Assembly: GCA_003254885.1 (NCBI GenBank)
Contig: QANT01006060.1
Location: 1-25,876, forward strand
Source: Purshia tridentata
Taxonomy: Eukaryota; Streptophyta; Magnoliopsida; Rosales; Rosaceae
Direction of reading: 5' to 3'
DNA: 25,876 bases
The translations under genes were made by a program, and so were the position numbers. Under the pieces are notes generated by a model. The model saw only the letters and a program-made list of their open reading frames with translations. It did no database searches and was not told the DNA's origin. Shown here in pieces: positions 25,837-25,876 of the stretch (the first letter of the stretch is position 1; every line of letters begins with the position of its first letter).

Positions 25837-25876
25837 TCTCTCTTATGGGGCCCACACGAGTTGTTTTGTATCGATC

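Overview
This is nuclear DNA from a flowering plant, most likely a eudicot. It is AT-rich, its genes carry many phase-conserved GT-AG introns, and the four recognisable genes are plant families. I cannot fix the family or genus from the sequence alone; a woody rosid such as Rosaceae is only a guess.

Layout. Positions 1-2935 hold AT-rich flank with at most the 5' end of an unidentified minus-strand gene. Positions 2936-8958 (+) hold a nine-exon gene for plastid prephenate aminotransferase (PAT, 481 aa). Its 3.56-kb intron 6 carries a degenerate LINE 3' end, a MITE-like element and a small tandem repeat. Positions 10363-11781 (+) hold a five-exon gene for a short DEDDh 3'-5' exonuclease of the NEN4 type (284 aa). 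Positions 12936-17850 (-) and 19461-24011 (-) are two tandemly duplicated group-2 (low-affinity) sulfate transporter genes. Each has 12 exons with the same phases, giving 714 and 711 aa. Between and upstream of them lie a solo-LTR candidate, MITE candidates and repeated promoter-distal segments. The right edge ends in a 223-bp tandem duplication containing TA microsatellites.

Function. PAT makes arogenate from prephenate for phenylalanine and tyrosine synthesis. The exonuclease resembles phloem NEN nucleases. The transporters move sulfate with protons, probably in vascular tissue. The genes are neighbours without an evident shared pathway, apart from the sulfate-transporter pair, which is a tandem duplication.

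I see no novel multigene system. The most interesting signals are small. A 10-bp deletion in one transporter copy turned a GT splice donor into a GC donor. A W-V-x3-P-x-P-P-G-x-W motif is duplicated in the transporter N-terminus. A 91-bp tandem duplication doubled a 3' splice site in PAT. A six-unit minisatellite lies in a transporter intron. A promoter-distal segment with a conserved palindrome is present in several copies. All exon models were made by hand from splice signals and family similarity; no transcript data were available.
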